A stretch of DNA of 64,000 nt from Thermosediminibacter oceani DSM 16646 (GTDB lineage Bacteria > Bacillota > Thermosediminibacteria > Thermosediminibacterales > Thermosediminibacteraceae): the NCBI RefSeq assembly GCF_000144645.1, contig NC_014377.1, positions 1,984,001 through 2,048,000 of the forward strand. The letters run 5' to 3'. The first letter of the stretch is position 1; each line of letters opens with the position of its first letter. The translations under genes were made by a program, and so were the position numbers. Positions 1 to 8,440 of this stretch are shown here, one piece after another. The notes under the pieces are model-generated. The model was not told the origin of the DNA and searched no databases. It saw nothing but the letters and a program-made list of their open reading frames with translations.

Positions 1-822
1 AAGGCCGCTGATGTTCACGGGTTTTGTGGGAATTTCCCTGATGTCCCTGAGGGTGCCGCTGCTGCCGGTTATTATGACCACCGAGGGCTCAACCCTTACA
101 TCTCTTACTGCGAAGCCTTCCAGTGGCTGACCCCTAACGTCGGGCTTTACAGTTACCGTGGATACGGGCACTATGGGCACGGTGACCTCCACCGTGTCTG
201 GTCTGAAGGTGACGCCCCTTAGTTCGTTGTCCTTGGCATCCACGACCCTAACGGGCAGGGTGGCGGTAACCACGCCGTTTTTCCCCGTGACGTCAACTTC
301 CACCACGGCTTTTTTGAGAGAATTTACCAGAGTCCTAGGTCCCCTCACCAGCACGGCCTGGGGTGACGCTCCAGGTGTCTTGGCGGCAAAACCTTCGGCG
401 GGCACTCCCTTTACATCCACGTATACCGGCAACTGCTCCTCGATTACTGCTTCGAGGGTCACCATGATTTCCTTCGGGGAAAAATCCAGCAGTTCCACGT
501 TTGCAGGGACGTACACGCTGATCGGCAGCATGTTTTCGCCCTCCATTCGCCCCCGGAGGTTTGCCTCAGCCACGATATTCTCGGGCTTTAGATCCGCTAT
601 TATGCTGCGCCTTGCCCTTACCTTGACGTTTACGAAATACTGCTGGGTAGGGTCCTTCAGGGCCAGCTTTGAATCGTCCAGGTTTTTCAACTGCACGGGC
701 ACGTCCCTGACCACATAGGTTACTTGGGGATTCTGCTCGTTCATCACGTACATCCACATGACCAAGGCCACCAGCACGGATATAACCTTCAAGACCATGT
801 CGCTGGAGAAAAACCTACCCAT
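1..822 (-). CDS. cdaR: CdaR (YbbR-domain) regulator of diadenylate cyclase, partial
   Basis: The reading frame begins with ATG at 822 and is open to base 1, so the C-terminus lies outside the window. The N-terminus has one membrane anchor (about residues 8-27), followed by repeated beta-rich segments of about 80 residues that look like YbbR domains. CdaR proteins are anchored outside the membrane and modulate CdaA, the c-di-AMP synthase. The start overlaps the cdaA stop by 8 nt (ATGGGTAG), so the two genes are translationally coupled. A ribosome-binding site, GGAGGAG, lies within the cdaA 3' end. In many Firmicutes glmM follows, so it may lie just outside. The function rests on domain pattern and neighbourhood. 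Confidence 0.88.
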   Translation of the reverse strand, partial: MGRFFSSDMVLKVISVLVALVMWMYVMNEQNPQVTYVVRDVPVQLKNLDDSKLALKDPTQQYFVNVKVRARRSIIADLKPENIVAEANLRGRMEGENMLPISVYVPANVELLDFSPKEIMVTLEAVIEEQLPVYVDVKGVPAEGFAAKTPGASPQAVLVRGPRTLVNSLKKAVVEVDVTGKNGVVTATLPVRVVDAKDNELRGVTFRPDTVEVTVPIVPVSTVTVKPDVRGQPLEGFAVRDVRVEPSVVIITGSSGTLRDIREIPTKPVNISGL

Positions 823-1636
823 TTAATCTCCTCCAATACAAGAGGTTTGGCTTTTTCTCGTTCAGCTGGTAAACTTCTTTAAGCATGTTCTTCAGGGTCT
901 TAACGTCCAGGTAGCGGCTCAGCTTACCTTCTTTAGCCACGGATATTACGCCGGTTTCCTCCGAAACTATTATGGCCACGGCGTCGGACTGCTCCGTAAC
1001 GCCCAAAGCCGCCCTGTGCCTGGTGCCCAGCTCCTTGCTGAGGTTGGGGTTTTCCGTCAGGGGAAAGTAGCAGCCCGCAGCCATTATCTTGTCATTGCGT
1101 ATTATAACTGCTCCGTCGTGAAGGGGGGTATTGGGTATGAATATATTGATCAGGAGTTCTGCCGTCACATAACCCCCTATATTGACGCCGGTCTCGATAT
1201 ACTCGTTGAGGCCGGTCTGCCTTTCCAATACTATGAGTGCACCTATTTTGTTTTTTGAAAGCTCCTCGGCGGCCTCCGCCAGGTTATCGATGAGCCGGTG
1301 CAGATCCTCTTCCCCCAGGCCGAAGAGCGGGCTTGCGAAAAACCTGCTCCTGCCCAGCTGTTCCAGGGCTCGCCTCAACTCCGGCTGGAATACGACGAGA
1401 AGCGCTATGACACCGACGGTCGTGGCGTTCTTCAACAGCCAGTTTATGGTGTAAAGGCCGAGCCATTCGCTCACCTTTGTAAATACCACGAATACAATGA
1501 GGCCTCTTAAGAGCTGCACCGCCCGCGTGCCGCGGATGAGCTGTATCGCCTTGTAAGAAACGTAAGCCACAATGGCTATATCGAGAAGGTCCATCAACCG
1601 GAAGCCCTTGAAAAGCTCAAAAAGCTGTAAAGACAT
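815..1636 (-). CDS. cdaA: Diadenylate cyclase CdaA (membrane-bound c-di-AMP synthase)
   Basis: This enzyme makes c-di-AMP from two ATP, a second messenger for potassium and cell-wall homeostasis. The 273-residue length is typical. Three hydrophobic segments (about residues 17-35, 42-58, 70-85) are followed by a DisA_N/DAC domain. The catalytic DGA motif is at residues 174-176 and the RHR motif at 206-208, and both are intact. It is the first gene of a cdaA-cdaR pair. Upstream (minus strand) is a TATAAT -10 preceded by TGT, embedded in a 16-bp palindrome listed separately. Confidence 0.96.
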   Translation of the reverse strand: MSLQLFELFKGFRLMDLLDIAIVAYVSYKAIQLIRGTRAVQLLRGLIVFVVFTKVSEWLGLYTINWLLKNATTVGVIALLVVFQPELRRALEQLGRSRFFASPLFGLGEEDLHRLIDNLAEAAEELSKNKIGALIVLERQTGLNEYIETGVNIGGYVTAELLINIFIPNTPLHDGAVIIRNDKIMAAGCYFPLTENPNLSKELGTRHRAALGVTEQSDAVAIIVSEETGVISVAKEGKLSRYLDVKTLKNMLKEVYQLNEKKPNLLYWRRLNG

Positions 1637-1668
1637 CTTTCCACCTCATGGCCCGTAATCTACTTAAT

Positions 1669-1685
1669 ATTATAACATGTTATAA
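1669..1685 (-). promoter_or_regulatory. cdaA promoter -10 overlapped by a 16-bp perfect palindrome
   Basis: Bases 1670-1685 read TTATAACATGTTATAA, a perfect palindrome. On the minus strand its right half forms an extended -10 (TGTTATAAT) about 33 nt before the cdaA start. The overlap suggests an operator, but the binding protein is unknown. No good -35 was identified. Confidence 0.5.
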
Positions 1686-1713
1686 GGAATAAATATATTT
1701 TGCCACAAAATTT

Positions 1714-2568
1714 CTAAGCTTGCTTCGTGCCGAATCTGGTCTCAAGAGTGATACCCAGGGAAAGTATGAAGACCACCAGGGAAACAATGCCTCCGACGTA
1801 AGGCACAAGCTGTACCAGCCAGAGCGCCAACGCCCCCAGGAGGTATTCCGTGAAAAGATTAGTATTTATGCGAAGGTGTACGTTTAGCTTTCTCCCCAGG
1901 AATACGCTTATCGCAAGATATCCGAAAAACCCGGCGGCAACCACCAAAATTATGACAGCAGGTATCAAAGGGATCCCAATGAGGGTGAACACGAGAAGCA
2001 GCGCGACTACCGGCGTCAGCAGCATTATAAGAAACCCTTTGAGCAACTTGTTCCCGGTGTCTTTATCCACGGCTTGTGCCGCTGTCCTCACGCTGTTGGG
2101 GAAAAGCGCTATTGCAAGAGCTCCGAGGGCTAACGTGCCCAGAAAGCGCACAAAATTGAATACGGTAGTTCTAGGCCTGAAGGGGCGGACCATTATGCCG
2201 GGATTCCAGTAAAACCCGCGCATCCCCGGATTCCTCATCATCTCGCCGATGCCACCGGCGATACCGACCTGGTTTGTCTTCCCCAGCACCCTGCCGTTTT
2301 TATCGATAACGACCCTACCGCCAACAGCTGTAGCGTCGCCTTCCACCGTTCCGTTGACGACGACGTCACCCATTACGGCCACAGCGTCGCCCGAGACCTT
2401 TCCGTTCACGATAACGCTGCCCATAATAGCTACTGCGTCGCCGTCGAGCACCTCACCGGGGCCTATCACCAAATCTTTACCCATCTGTGCTATATAGCCC
2501 CCGTCAGCCAGGGCATAGGCCGGAAGCAGGAATAAAGCCGCCAGGAGCAAAATCAAAAACCTCTTCAA
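1714..2568 (-). CDS. Bactofilin-like (polymer-forming) exported protein with C-terminal membrane domain
   Basis: The 284-residue protein starts with a signal peptide (about residues 1-21). Residues about 35-100 carry repeating VxGDAVAVMGxVxVNGxV units, the left-handed beta-helix periodicity seen in bactofilin and polymer-forming cytoskeletal proteins. Residues about 140-280 hold several hydrophobic segments, probably four membrane spans. Unlike cytosolic bactofilins, the beta-helix would lie outside the cell or on the outer face of the membrane. The gene appears monocistronic, between cdaA and hydF. No function can be assigned beyond a possible role in envelope scaffolding or sensing. Confidence 0.75.
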   Translation of the reverse strand: MKRFLILLLAALFLLPAYALADGGYIAQMGKDLVIGPGEVLDGDAVAIMGSVIVNGKVSGDAVAVMGDVVVNGTVEGDATAVGGRVVIDKNGRVLGKTNQVGIAGGIGEMMRNPGMRGFYWNPGIMVRPFRPRTTVFNFVRFLGTLALGALAIALFPNSVRTAAQAVDKDTGNKLLKGFLIMLLTPVVALLLVFTLIGIPLIPAVIILVVAAGFFGYLAISVFLGRKLNVHLRINTNLFTEYLLGALALWLVQLVPYVGGIVSLVVFILSLGITLETRFGTKQA

Positions 2569-2721
2569 TTGTATTCCTCCTTCTCCAAAAAATTACAGTT
2601 AGCTTACTATGATAATATCATTTATGCGCCCCCTTCTCAATATGTGATATAATAAACTTGCAGGCAGCTTTGAAAAAATAAATTACCTTACAATATATAA
2701 TACGGAAGAGGATGATATAAA

Positions 2722-3966
2722 TTGCAGAAAAGTACCCTTAACGACACACCGCTGGCAAGCAGGCTTCACATCGCTATCTTCGGCCGCAGAAACGCAGGCA
2801 AGTCCAGCCTCATCAACGCAATTACCAACCAGGACATAGCTCTGGTATCCTCCGTAGCTGGAACAACAACCGACCCAGTTTTCAAAGCTATGGAGCTTCT
2901 ACCCATCGGACCCGTCGTCATAATCGACACAGCGGGTATCGACGACGAAGGCGAACTCGGGGAACTCCGGATCAAGAAGACCTACCAGGTGCTGAATAAG
3001 ACCGATCTTGCCGTTTTGATAATAGACGGCGGAATGGGAGTCACCGGCTATGACCTGGAAATCCTGGAGAGAATCAGGGAGAAAAACATACCCGTAGTGG
3101 GGGTTATAAACAAAAGCGACGTTGCTGGGTACACGCCTGAAGAAAAAGAAACTTGGGAAAAACGGCTTGGCCTTAAGCTCGTAGAAGTGTCCGCCCTGAA
3201 AAGGCAGGGTATCGAAGAACTCAAGCGGGAGATAATAAACAAAGCCCCTTCGAGCTTTGCGGAGCGCCCTCTTATCGGCGACCTCATTGCCCCCGGCGAC
3301 TTCGTGGTGCTGGTGGTGCCTATCGACAAGGCGGCGCCCAAAGGCAGGCTTATCCTTCCTCAACAACAGACGATCAGGGATGTGCTAGACCACGGCGCCA
3401 TAGCCGTCGTTACCAAAGAAACCGAACTTAAGGAAACCCTGAAAAATCTCGCAAAAAAGCCGCGCATAGTCGTAACCGATTCCCAGGCCTTCGCCCGGGT
3501 AGCCCAGGACACGCCCCGGGATATACCCATGACTTCCTTCTCTATACTCTTTGCCCGCTACAAAGGTGACCTGGCACAGCTCGTGGAGGGCGTAAAGGCC
3601 ATAAAAAACCTGAAGCCCGGCGACAGGGTGCTCATCGCCGAGGCCTGTACCCACCACAGGCAGAAGGACGATATAGGCACGGTAAAGATTCCCCGGTGGC
3701 TTACGCAGATCCTGGGCTTCGACTTAGATTACACGTGGACAAGCGGATTCGGTTTCCCGGAAAACCTGGACGAAATAAAGCTCGTTATCCACTGCGGCGG
3801 ATGCATGATTAACACAAAAGAGATGATGTACAGGCTTTCACTCTTAAAGCAAAAGGGTATTCCGGTAGTGAACTACGGCGTTTTCATCGCCTACGCCACG
3901 GGCATACTGGAAAGGGCCCTGGAGCCAATTCCGGAAGCCGCTTCGCTGCTTTCGCCGGAGTCTTAA
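2722..3966 (+). CDS. hydF: [FeFe]-hydrogenase H-cluster maturation GTPase HydF
   Basis: HydF is the scaffold that receives the 2Fe subcluster from HydE/HydG and delivers it to apo-[FeFe]-hydrogenase. The 414-residue protein has a GTPase domain with P-loop GRRNAGKSS (residues 21-29), DTAG (69-72) and NKSD (130-133). The C-terminal cluster-binding residues are C309, H311 and the HCGGC motif (357-361). Translation starts at TTG 2722, about 7 nt after GAGGATG; the nearby ATG at 2712 runs straight into a stop. No hydE, hydG or hydrogenase gene is nearby. A strong terminator follows. Confidence 0.97.
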   Translation: MQKSTLNDTPLASRLHIAIFGRRNAGKSSLINAITNQDIALVSSVAGTTTDPVFKAMELLPIGPVVIIDTAGIDDEGELGELRIKKTYQVLNKTDLAVLIIDGGMGVTGYDLEILERIREKNIPVVGVINKSDVAGYTPEEKETWEKRLGLKLVEVSALKRQGIEELKREIINKAPSSFAERPLIGDLIAPGDFVVLVVPIDKAAPKGRLILPQQQTIRDVLDHGAIAVVTKETELKETLKNLAKKPRIVVTDSQAFARVAQDTPRDIPMTSFSILFARYKGDLAQLVEGVKAIKNLKPGDRVLIAEACTHHRQKDDIGTVKIPRWLTQILGFDLDYTWTSGFGFPENLDEIKLVIHCGGCMINTKEMMYRLSLLKQKGIPVVNYGVFIAYATGILERALEPIPEAASLLSPES

Positions 3967-3993
3967 GAAAACTCTCCAATTAATAAAAATATC

Positions 3994-4030
3994 GAGGCAT
4001 ATTCTCCCAATGAGAATATGCCTCTTTTTG
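3994..4030 (+). terminator. Rho-independent terminator after hydF
   Basis: A perfect 13-bp stem (GAGGCATATTCTC at 3994-4006 with its complement at 4012-4024) with loop CCAAT is followed by TTTTTG. Confidence 0.9.
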
Positions 4031-4056
4031 CTTTGAAGAGCTTTAAACAGAAATCG

Positions 4057-5127
4057 TTATACCTTCTGTCTTTCAGGAAACCAGTGTTTCGTACGATTTG
4101 CTATAGCCACAAGACTTAGCATTATCGGCACTTCTTCCAGAACCCCCACCACCGTGGCAACGGCGGCTCCTGACTCCAGGCCGAAAAGTGATACGGCCAC
4201 CGCTACCGCCAGCTCGAAAAAGTTGCTGGCACCTATCATAGCTGCAGGAGCGGCCACAGAACGATCCACCTTCCACAATTTGGCCCATGCATAAGCCAGT
4301 ATAAAAATGAAGTAAGTCTGGATTGTCAACGGTACCGCTATGAGCAGTATGTGAATCGGATTTTCAATGATATACTTTCCCTCAAAGCTGAAGATGATGA
4401 TAAGAGTTAAAAGCAACCCGATTATGGTAAAAGGCCTCAGTAAAGGCAAAAAATCTCTCTCAAACCATTCAATACCTTTATTTTTTATCAGATAATTTCT
4501 AGTTAAATACCCAGCTGCGAGCGGAATTACTATATAAAGAACTACGGAAAGAATTATGGTCTCATACGGCACTCTGAGCTTCGCGAGGCCCAACTGGAAC
4601 ATTACTATGGGTGCATACGCAAAGAGTAAAACCAGGTCATTTATGGCAACCTGTACCAGGGTGTAGTTCGGGTCGCCGTCGGTAAGATAGCTCCATACGA
4701 AGACCATAGCCGTGCAGGGAGCCGCACCCAGGAATATAGCTCCGGCAAGATACTGCTGGGCAAGTTCCGGTGAAATCCAGGGGGAAAATATATTCTTAAG
4801 AAACAGCCATGCGAAAAAGAACATAGTAAAGGGCTTTATTAACCAGTTGGTAATAAGGGTAATGGCAAGACCTTTTGGGTTTTTCCCCACCCTGACGACG
4901 CTGCTGAAATCTATCTGGACCATCATCGGATAGATCATAAACCATATAAGAATAGCAACGGGTATTGATACCTGTGCGTAGGTAAACCTAGATAAAAACT
5001 CGGGAAAGGCCGGAAACTTTTGACCTATCAATATTCCAGCAATTATGCACAACACTACCCATATAGTGAGATACTTTTCAAAAAATCCCAGTCCGGGTTT
5101 CTTTACCTTAATATCTTTTTCTGCCAT
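4057..5127 (-). CDS. acr3: Acr3-type arsenite efflux permease
   Basis: This is an arsenite (and possibly antimonite) exporter of the Acr3/ArsB-3 family with about ten membrane segments. The conserved cysteine motif APCTAMVF, around residue 123, is the thiolate that the family needs for transport. ATG at 5127 is preferred because GGAGAG lies 7 nt upstream; the longer in-frame start at 5145 has no such site. The gene lies downstream of an ArsR repressor gene on the same strand (gap about 40 nt) and forms an arsR-acr3 operon. No arsenate reductase gene is adjacent. Confidence 0.94.
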   Translation of the reverse strand: MAEKDIKVKKPGLGFFEKYLTIWVVLCIIAGILIGQKFPAFPEFLSRFTYAQVSIPVAILIWFMIYPMMVQIDFSSVVRVGKNPKGLAITLITNWLIKPFTMFFFAWLFLKNIFSPWISPELAQQYLAGAIFLGAAPCTAMVFVWSYLTDGDPNYTLVQVAINDLVLLFAYAPIVMFQLGLAKLRVPYETIILSVVLYIVIPLAAGYLTRNYLIKNKGIEWFERDFLPLLRPFTIIGLLLTLIIIFSFEGKYIIENPIHILLIAVPLTIQTYFIFILAYAWAKLWKVDRSVAAPAAMIGASNFFELAVAVAVSLFGLESGAAVATVVGVLEEVPIMLSLVAIANRTKHWFPERQKV

Positions 5128-5167
5128 ACAACTCTCTCCTTTCATAGGATGTTGAATGATTCGAATT

Positions 5168-5536
5168 TTAATGGGGAGTGTCCGGTCTCTTACATGTTAT
5201 GATTGGGTGCTTTTCGAGGTACTCGAGTCTTTTAATTTCTTCTGAAAGTTCGCTGCATTTAATAAGATCTTCACCGAAAATTGTCTTTATATTCCCCGCT
5301 ATTTTTTCAAGGTATTTTTTATTTAATGAATAAAAAGCCCACTGTCCCTCCCTTGTTTCTATCACCAAGTTGGCTTCTTTTAAAATCCTCAGATGCTGGG
5401 AAACTGCCGATTGGGTTATTCCAAGAATATATTCGAGTTCACATACACACAAGGTGCGGTTTGCAGCAAGCATGAGTATCTTGAGCCTGGTGGATTGCCC
5501 CATGGCTTTGAAAACCTTCTGCAATTCTTCGAGCAA
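5168..5536 (-). CDS. arsR: ArsR/SmtB-family metalloid-responsive repressor (unit 1)
   Basis: A winged-helix repressor of 122 residues. The metal-binding CVCEL motif, near residues 30-34, sits on the helix that binds As(III)/Sb(III) in ArsR. The HTH segment is around SAVSQHLRIL. The TTG start at 5536 is supported by GGAGGG 7 nt upstream. It is the first gene of the operon with acr3, and two dyads lie in its 5' region (5566-5579 and 5654-5673). Autoregulation and derepression by arsenite are expected from the family. Confidence 0.93.
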   Translation of the reverse strand: MLEELQKVFKAMGQSTRLKILMLAANRTLCVCELEYILGITQSAVSQHLRILKEANLVIETREGQWAFYSLNKKYLEKIAGNIKTIFGEDLIKCSELSEEIKRLEYLEKHPIITCKRPDTPH

Positions 5537-5565
5537 GAAAAACCCTCCAGGAATTTATTTAGAAC

Positions 5566-5579
5566 ATTGAATATTCAAT
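5566..5579. promoter_or_regulatory. Candidate ArsR operator (perfect 14-bp palindrome)
   Basis: ATTGAATATTCAAT lies about 30 nt upstream of the unit-1 arsR start. Its AT-rich dyad form resembles ArsR-family operators in Gram-positive bacteria. Confidence 0.45.
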
Positions 5580-5653
5580 CTCGCAAACGAATTTAATCTA
5601 CCAGTGGCTTATAACCCCCCTTTCCCTCTGGTATTTTATTATGTAAGCACGAT

Positions 5654-5700
5654 ATATAAGTATTTGCTTATATTATAATTTACTTTTATTAAAAAGTCAA
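5654..5700 (-). promoter_or_regulatory. Promoter of arsR-acr3 with an overlapping dyad
   Basis: On the minus strand TTGACT (5700-5695) is followed by a 17-bp spacer and TATAAT (5677-5672). Overlapping and just downstream of the -10 is a dyad, ATATAAG-N6-CTTATAT, at 5654-5673, well placed for a repressor. The predicted 5' leader is about 130 nt. Confidence 0.7.
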
Positions 5701-5728
5701 CTTCTTTCAACCATCTTTTGCCTAACTA

Positions 5729-5758
5729 TTGACAATTTAATTTCCTATATGCTAATAT
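5729..5758 (+). promoter_or_regulatory. Probable promoter of arsR2-permease operon
   Basis: TTGACA at 5729-5734 is followed after 18 bp by TAATAT, about 35 nt before the arsR2 start. The -35 is perfect and the -10 weak. Confidence 0.55.
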
Positions 5759-5791
5759 TGGAATATATTCGAGCAGAGGAGGTTTCTTCAT

Positions 5792-6124
5792 ATGCCCAAT
5801 GATATATACGATATGTATGCAGCAATATTCAAAGCCCTAGCCCATCCTACGAGGTTGAGAATCCTCGAGATTCTTGCAACGTACGGTGAAATGTGCGTCT
5901 GCAATATCGCAGATAAATTGAATATCGACCAGCCGGCCGTTTCCAAGCACCTGGCCGTATTGAAGAACGTGGGAATTATAGAAAGCAGAAAACAGGGCCT
6001 GACGGTTAATTATAAAGTCAGAATGCCCTGTGTCGTCAACTTTCTCAAATGCGCTGATGAGGTTCTAGAAGCGGATCTAAAAAGCAGGTACAGTTTTATA
6101 AACGGGAAGGAGATGTTAAGATGA
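5792..6124 (+). CDS. ArsR/SmtB-family metalloid-responsive repressor (unit 2)
   Basis: A second 110-residue ArsR-type repressor with motif MCVCNIADKL (cysteines near residues 35 and 37) and HTH QPAVSKHLAVL. It differs clearly from the unit-1 repressor, so this is not a recent duplication. AGGAGG lies about 9 nt before ATG 5792. The stop overlaps the permease start (ATGA), so it is coupled to the permease. It is transcribed divergently from unit 1. Confidence 0.92.
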   Translation: MPNDIYDMYAAIFKALAHPTRLRILEILATYGEMCVCNIADKLNIDQPAVSKHLAVLKNVGIIESRKQGLTVNYKVRMPCVVNFLKCADEVLEADLKSRYSFINGKEMLR

Positions 6125-7293
6125 AGGAATGGCAGAAACTATCTTTGATTGTCGGCGTATTTTTATTCGCCTATTACATGCCCCTTTCAAACTCGAGATT
6201 CACTGGTGCTGTGATTGAATCCCTTTACATGCTCCAGGACTACGCCAGGCTCCACGTGCTGACTTGCCTTGTCCCGGCCTTCTTCATAGCCGGCGCCATA
6301 GCCAATTTCATCTCCCAGGCTGCGGTTATAAAGTACTTCGGCAGAGAAGCAAAAAAATGGCTCTCATACGCAGTAGCTTCAGTTTCAGGCACTATCCTGG
6401 CTGTATGCTCCTGTACTGTGCTGCCCCTTTTCGCCGGAATATATAAGAGAGGCGCCGGAATAGGGCCGGCGGTTGCTTTCCTTTACTCGGGCCCGGCCAT
6501 CAACGTGCTGGCCATAATAATGACAGCCCGGATTCTGGGGTGGAAACTGGGGATCGCCCGGGCTCTCGGGGCAATTACTTTTGCGGTAGTTATCGGTTTA
6601 ATTATGGAGTTATTGTTTGGCAAAGAAGACAAAGAGAGGACCAGCAAGATTGGACTCATCGGCTCTTCTGACCAGGAAGAAGGAAGGACTCTGTATCAGG
6701 AAATAATCTATTTTACAAACCTCGTCCTCATCCTCATCTTCACCGCATGGGGAAAGCCCGCACAGCCGGTGGGCTTCTTCAGCGCGGTTTACGCCGTAAA
6801 ATGGTACATTACGGCGATACTTATGGCCAGCCTTTCGCTGATTTTATATCACTGGTTTAAAAAGGAAGAGCTGGTTTCATGGGTTGACTCGAGCTGGGGC
6901 TTTGCAAAGCAGATAACGCCGCTGCTCTTCGGCGGGGTGCTCGTGGCAGGTTTTCTCATGGGGCGCCCGGAGGTCGATGCGGGTATAATACCGGCCCGTT
7001 ACGTGGCCTCCGTGGTCGGCGGAAATTCCCTTTTCGCCAATTTTCTAGCGTCGGTCGTGGGAGCCTTCATGTATTTTGCCACCCTTACCGAAGTCCCCAT
7101 ACTCCAGGGGCTTTTAGGTTCCGGTATGGGCCAGGGGCCCGCCCTCGCCATGCTGCTGGCCGGCCCTGCTTTAAGCCTCCCCAATATGCTGGTTATAAAC
7201 AGTGTGCTGGGGCCAAAGAAAACCGTCACATATGTATCTCTTGTAGTCATAATGGCCACAATAACCGGGTATATATTTGGCGTGCTATTTTAA
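6121..7293 (+). CDS. COG0701-type permease (ArsP / metal-efflux family)
   Basis: A 390-residue membrane protein with about eight to ten spans. The family signature CSCTVLPLFAGI starts at residue 96, with cysteines at 96 and 98, and a second conserved block (FATLTEVPILQGLL) lies in the C-terminal half. COG0701 includes ArsP organoarsenical exporters and SO_0444-like Cu/Zn exporters, so the substrate is not settled. Coupling to an ArsR-type repressor and a small CxxC redox protein is a recurrent arrangement that favours an arsenical. Confidence 0.85.
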   Translation: MKEWQKLSLIVGVFLFAYYMPLSNSRFTGAVIESLYMLQDYARLHVLTCLVPAFFIAGAIANFISQAAVIKYFGREAKKWLSYAVASVSGTILAVCSCTVLPLFAGIYKRGAGIGPAVAFLYSGPAINVLAIIMTARILGWKLGIARALGAITFAVVIGLIMELLFGKEDKERTSKIGLIGSSDQEEGRTLYQEIIYFTNLVLILIFTAWGKPAQPVGFFSAVYAVKWYITAILMASLSLILYHWFKKEELVSWVDSSWGFAKQITPLLFGGVLVAGFLMGRPEVDAGIIPARYVASVVGGNSLFANFLASVVGAFMYFATLTEVPILQGLLGSGMGQGPALAMLLAGPALSLPNMLVINSVLGPKKTVTYVSLVVIMATITGYIFGVLF

Positions 7294-7433
7294 AATTTTT
7301 AAATAACAATACAAGGACAGGGGAGGCTTATACAAAAGCAGTCATCAAATTCTTGATACCCTGCCGGTAAACCTATAATTATGGGCCCGGTATAGTGGGA
7401 ATAAAATTTAAAATTGACCAGGGAGGTTAAATC

Positions 7434-7673
7434 ATGGAAATTAAAATTCTAGGTACAGGCTGCCCCAAATGCAGGGCGCTCGAACAGAATACCAGAGAAG
7501 CTCTTGAGGAACTGGGAATATCAGCAAACATCGAAAAAGTCCAGGAGGTAAACAAAATTATGGAGTACGACATTATGTTTACCCCCGGACTTGTCGTCAA
7601 CGGCGAGGTTAAGGTAGAGGGCAAAGTTGCATCAAAGGATGAAATAAAAGAGATATTGCGACAGTTCATTTAA
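7434..7673 (+). CDS. Small redox-active disulfide (thioredoxin-fold) protein
   Basis: A 79-residue protein with CPKC at residues 10-13, of the MTH895/'redox-active disulfide protein 2' type. Proteins of this family often accompany COG0701 permeases and are thought to handle thiol chemistry of the substrate. A good ribosome-binding site (GGGAGG) precedes ATG 7434. The 140-nt gap to the permease holds no recognisable gene or terminator, so it is probably the last gene of the arsR2 operon. Confidence 0.9.
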   Translation: MEIKILGTGCPKCRALEQNTREALEELGISANIEKVQEVNKIMEYDIMFTPGLVVNGEVKVEGKVASKDEIKEILRQFI

Positions 7674-7704
7674 AAGACGCCATATTTCCCCCTGATAAAA
7701 TATT

Positions 7705-7745
7705 AAAGGACAATTCCTACCGATTCGCGAATTGTCCTTTTCTTT
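7705..7745. terminator. Bidirectional terminator between redox protein and plsY
   Basis: A 12-bp stem (AAAGGACAATTC at 7705-7716, complement at 7729-7740) is flanked by T-rich sequence on both strands. It serves the converging transcripts. Confidence 0.85.
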
Positions 7746-7746
7746 T

Positions 7747-8343
7747 TCAGTTTTTTATCTTTTCGCCCAGCTTATGCTCCTTGCCCGCAACCAACCTTTT
7801 TATATTGGTCCTGTGCCTGTAAATGGCTATCGCAGCTATTATTACGCCGTACGCTATGTATTTGGCCGGGAAACGGAAAATCACAAGGAATAAAGGGAAG
7901 AATGCACTACCGACAATGGACCCCAGGGAAACGTATCTCGTCAGCAGTATGGCAGCTGCCCCCACCAGAAAAGAAAACAGCGCAACCTTGGGGGCCAGGG
8001 CAAGCACAACGCCCATGCTGGTGGCTATGCCCTTGCCGCCGTTGAAGTTGAGGAAAAAAGACCAGTCGTGACCAATTATAACAAAAAGGCCGCTGAAAAG
8101 CGCCAGTTCGTCGCCGCCTATAAATTTAGCGAGGGTAGCAACGAGAAATCCTTTCAGGAAGTCGGCCGCATACACTGCAGCCGCGGCCCTGCCGCCAACC
8201 ACCCTGAGCACGTTGGTGGTACCGGGGTTGCCGCTTCCGTATTTCCTTATATCGATACCGTAGTATTTTTTGCATATCAGGTGGGCGGAGGATATGGAAC
8301 CTATTAAGTAACTAATGATTCCCGCAAGTATAAATTTGAGCAA
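7747..8343 (-). CDS. plsY: Acyl-phosphate:glycerol-3-phosphate acyltransferase PlsY
   Basis: This membrane enzyme adds an acyl group from acyl-phosphate to glycerol-3-phosphate, the first step of phospholipid synthesis. The 198-residue protein has about five membrane spans and the conserved loops SGNPGTTN (near residue 37) and NGGKGIATS (near residue 103). The gene is monocistronic. An IS element lies just upstream of its promoter region. Confidence 0.96.
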   Translation of the reverse strand: MLKFILAGIISYLIGSISSAHLICKKYYGIDIRKYGSGNPGTTNVLRVVGGRAAAAVYAADFLKGFLVATLAKFIGGDELALFSGLFVIIGHDWSFFLNFNGGKGIATSMGVVLALAPKVALFSFLVGAAAILLTRYVSLGSIVGSAFFPLFLVIFRFPAKYIAYGVIIAAIAIYRHRTNIKRLVAGKEHKLGEKIKN

Positions 8344-8409
8344 CCGGTCTTCACCTCCCGTCCGTATTTTTATTTTATCACATATATTATTTCAAGAAAA
8401 TAAAAAAAT

Positions 8410-8440
8410 AGGTTATAACTTTTATAAAAAAGTATAACCT
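8410..8440. repeat. Target-site duplication, left copy, of IS copy 1 (31 bp terminator hairpin)
   Basis: This 31-bp palindromic sequence, beginning AGGTTATAAC, is repeated exactly at 10036-10066. It is followed on the minus strand by T7, so before insertion it was the selD terminator. Confidence 0.95.
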
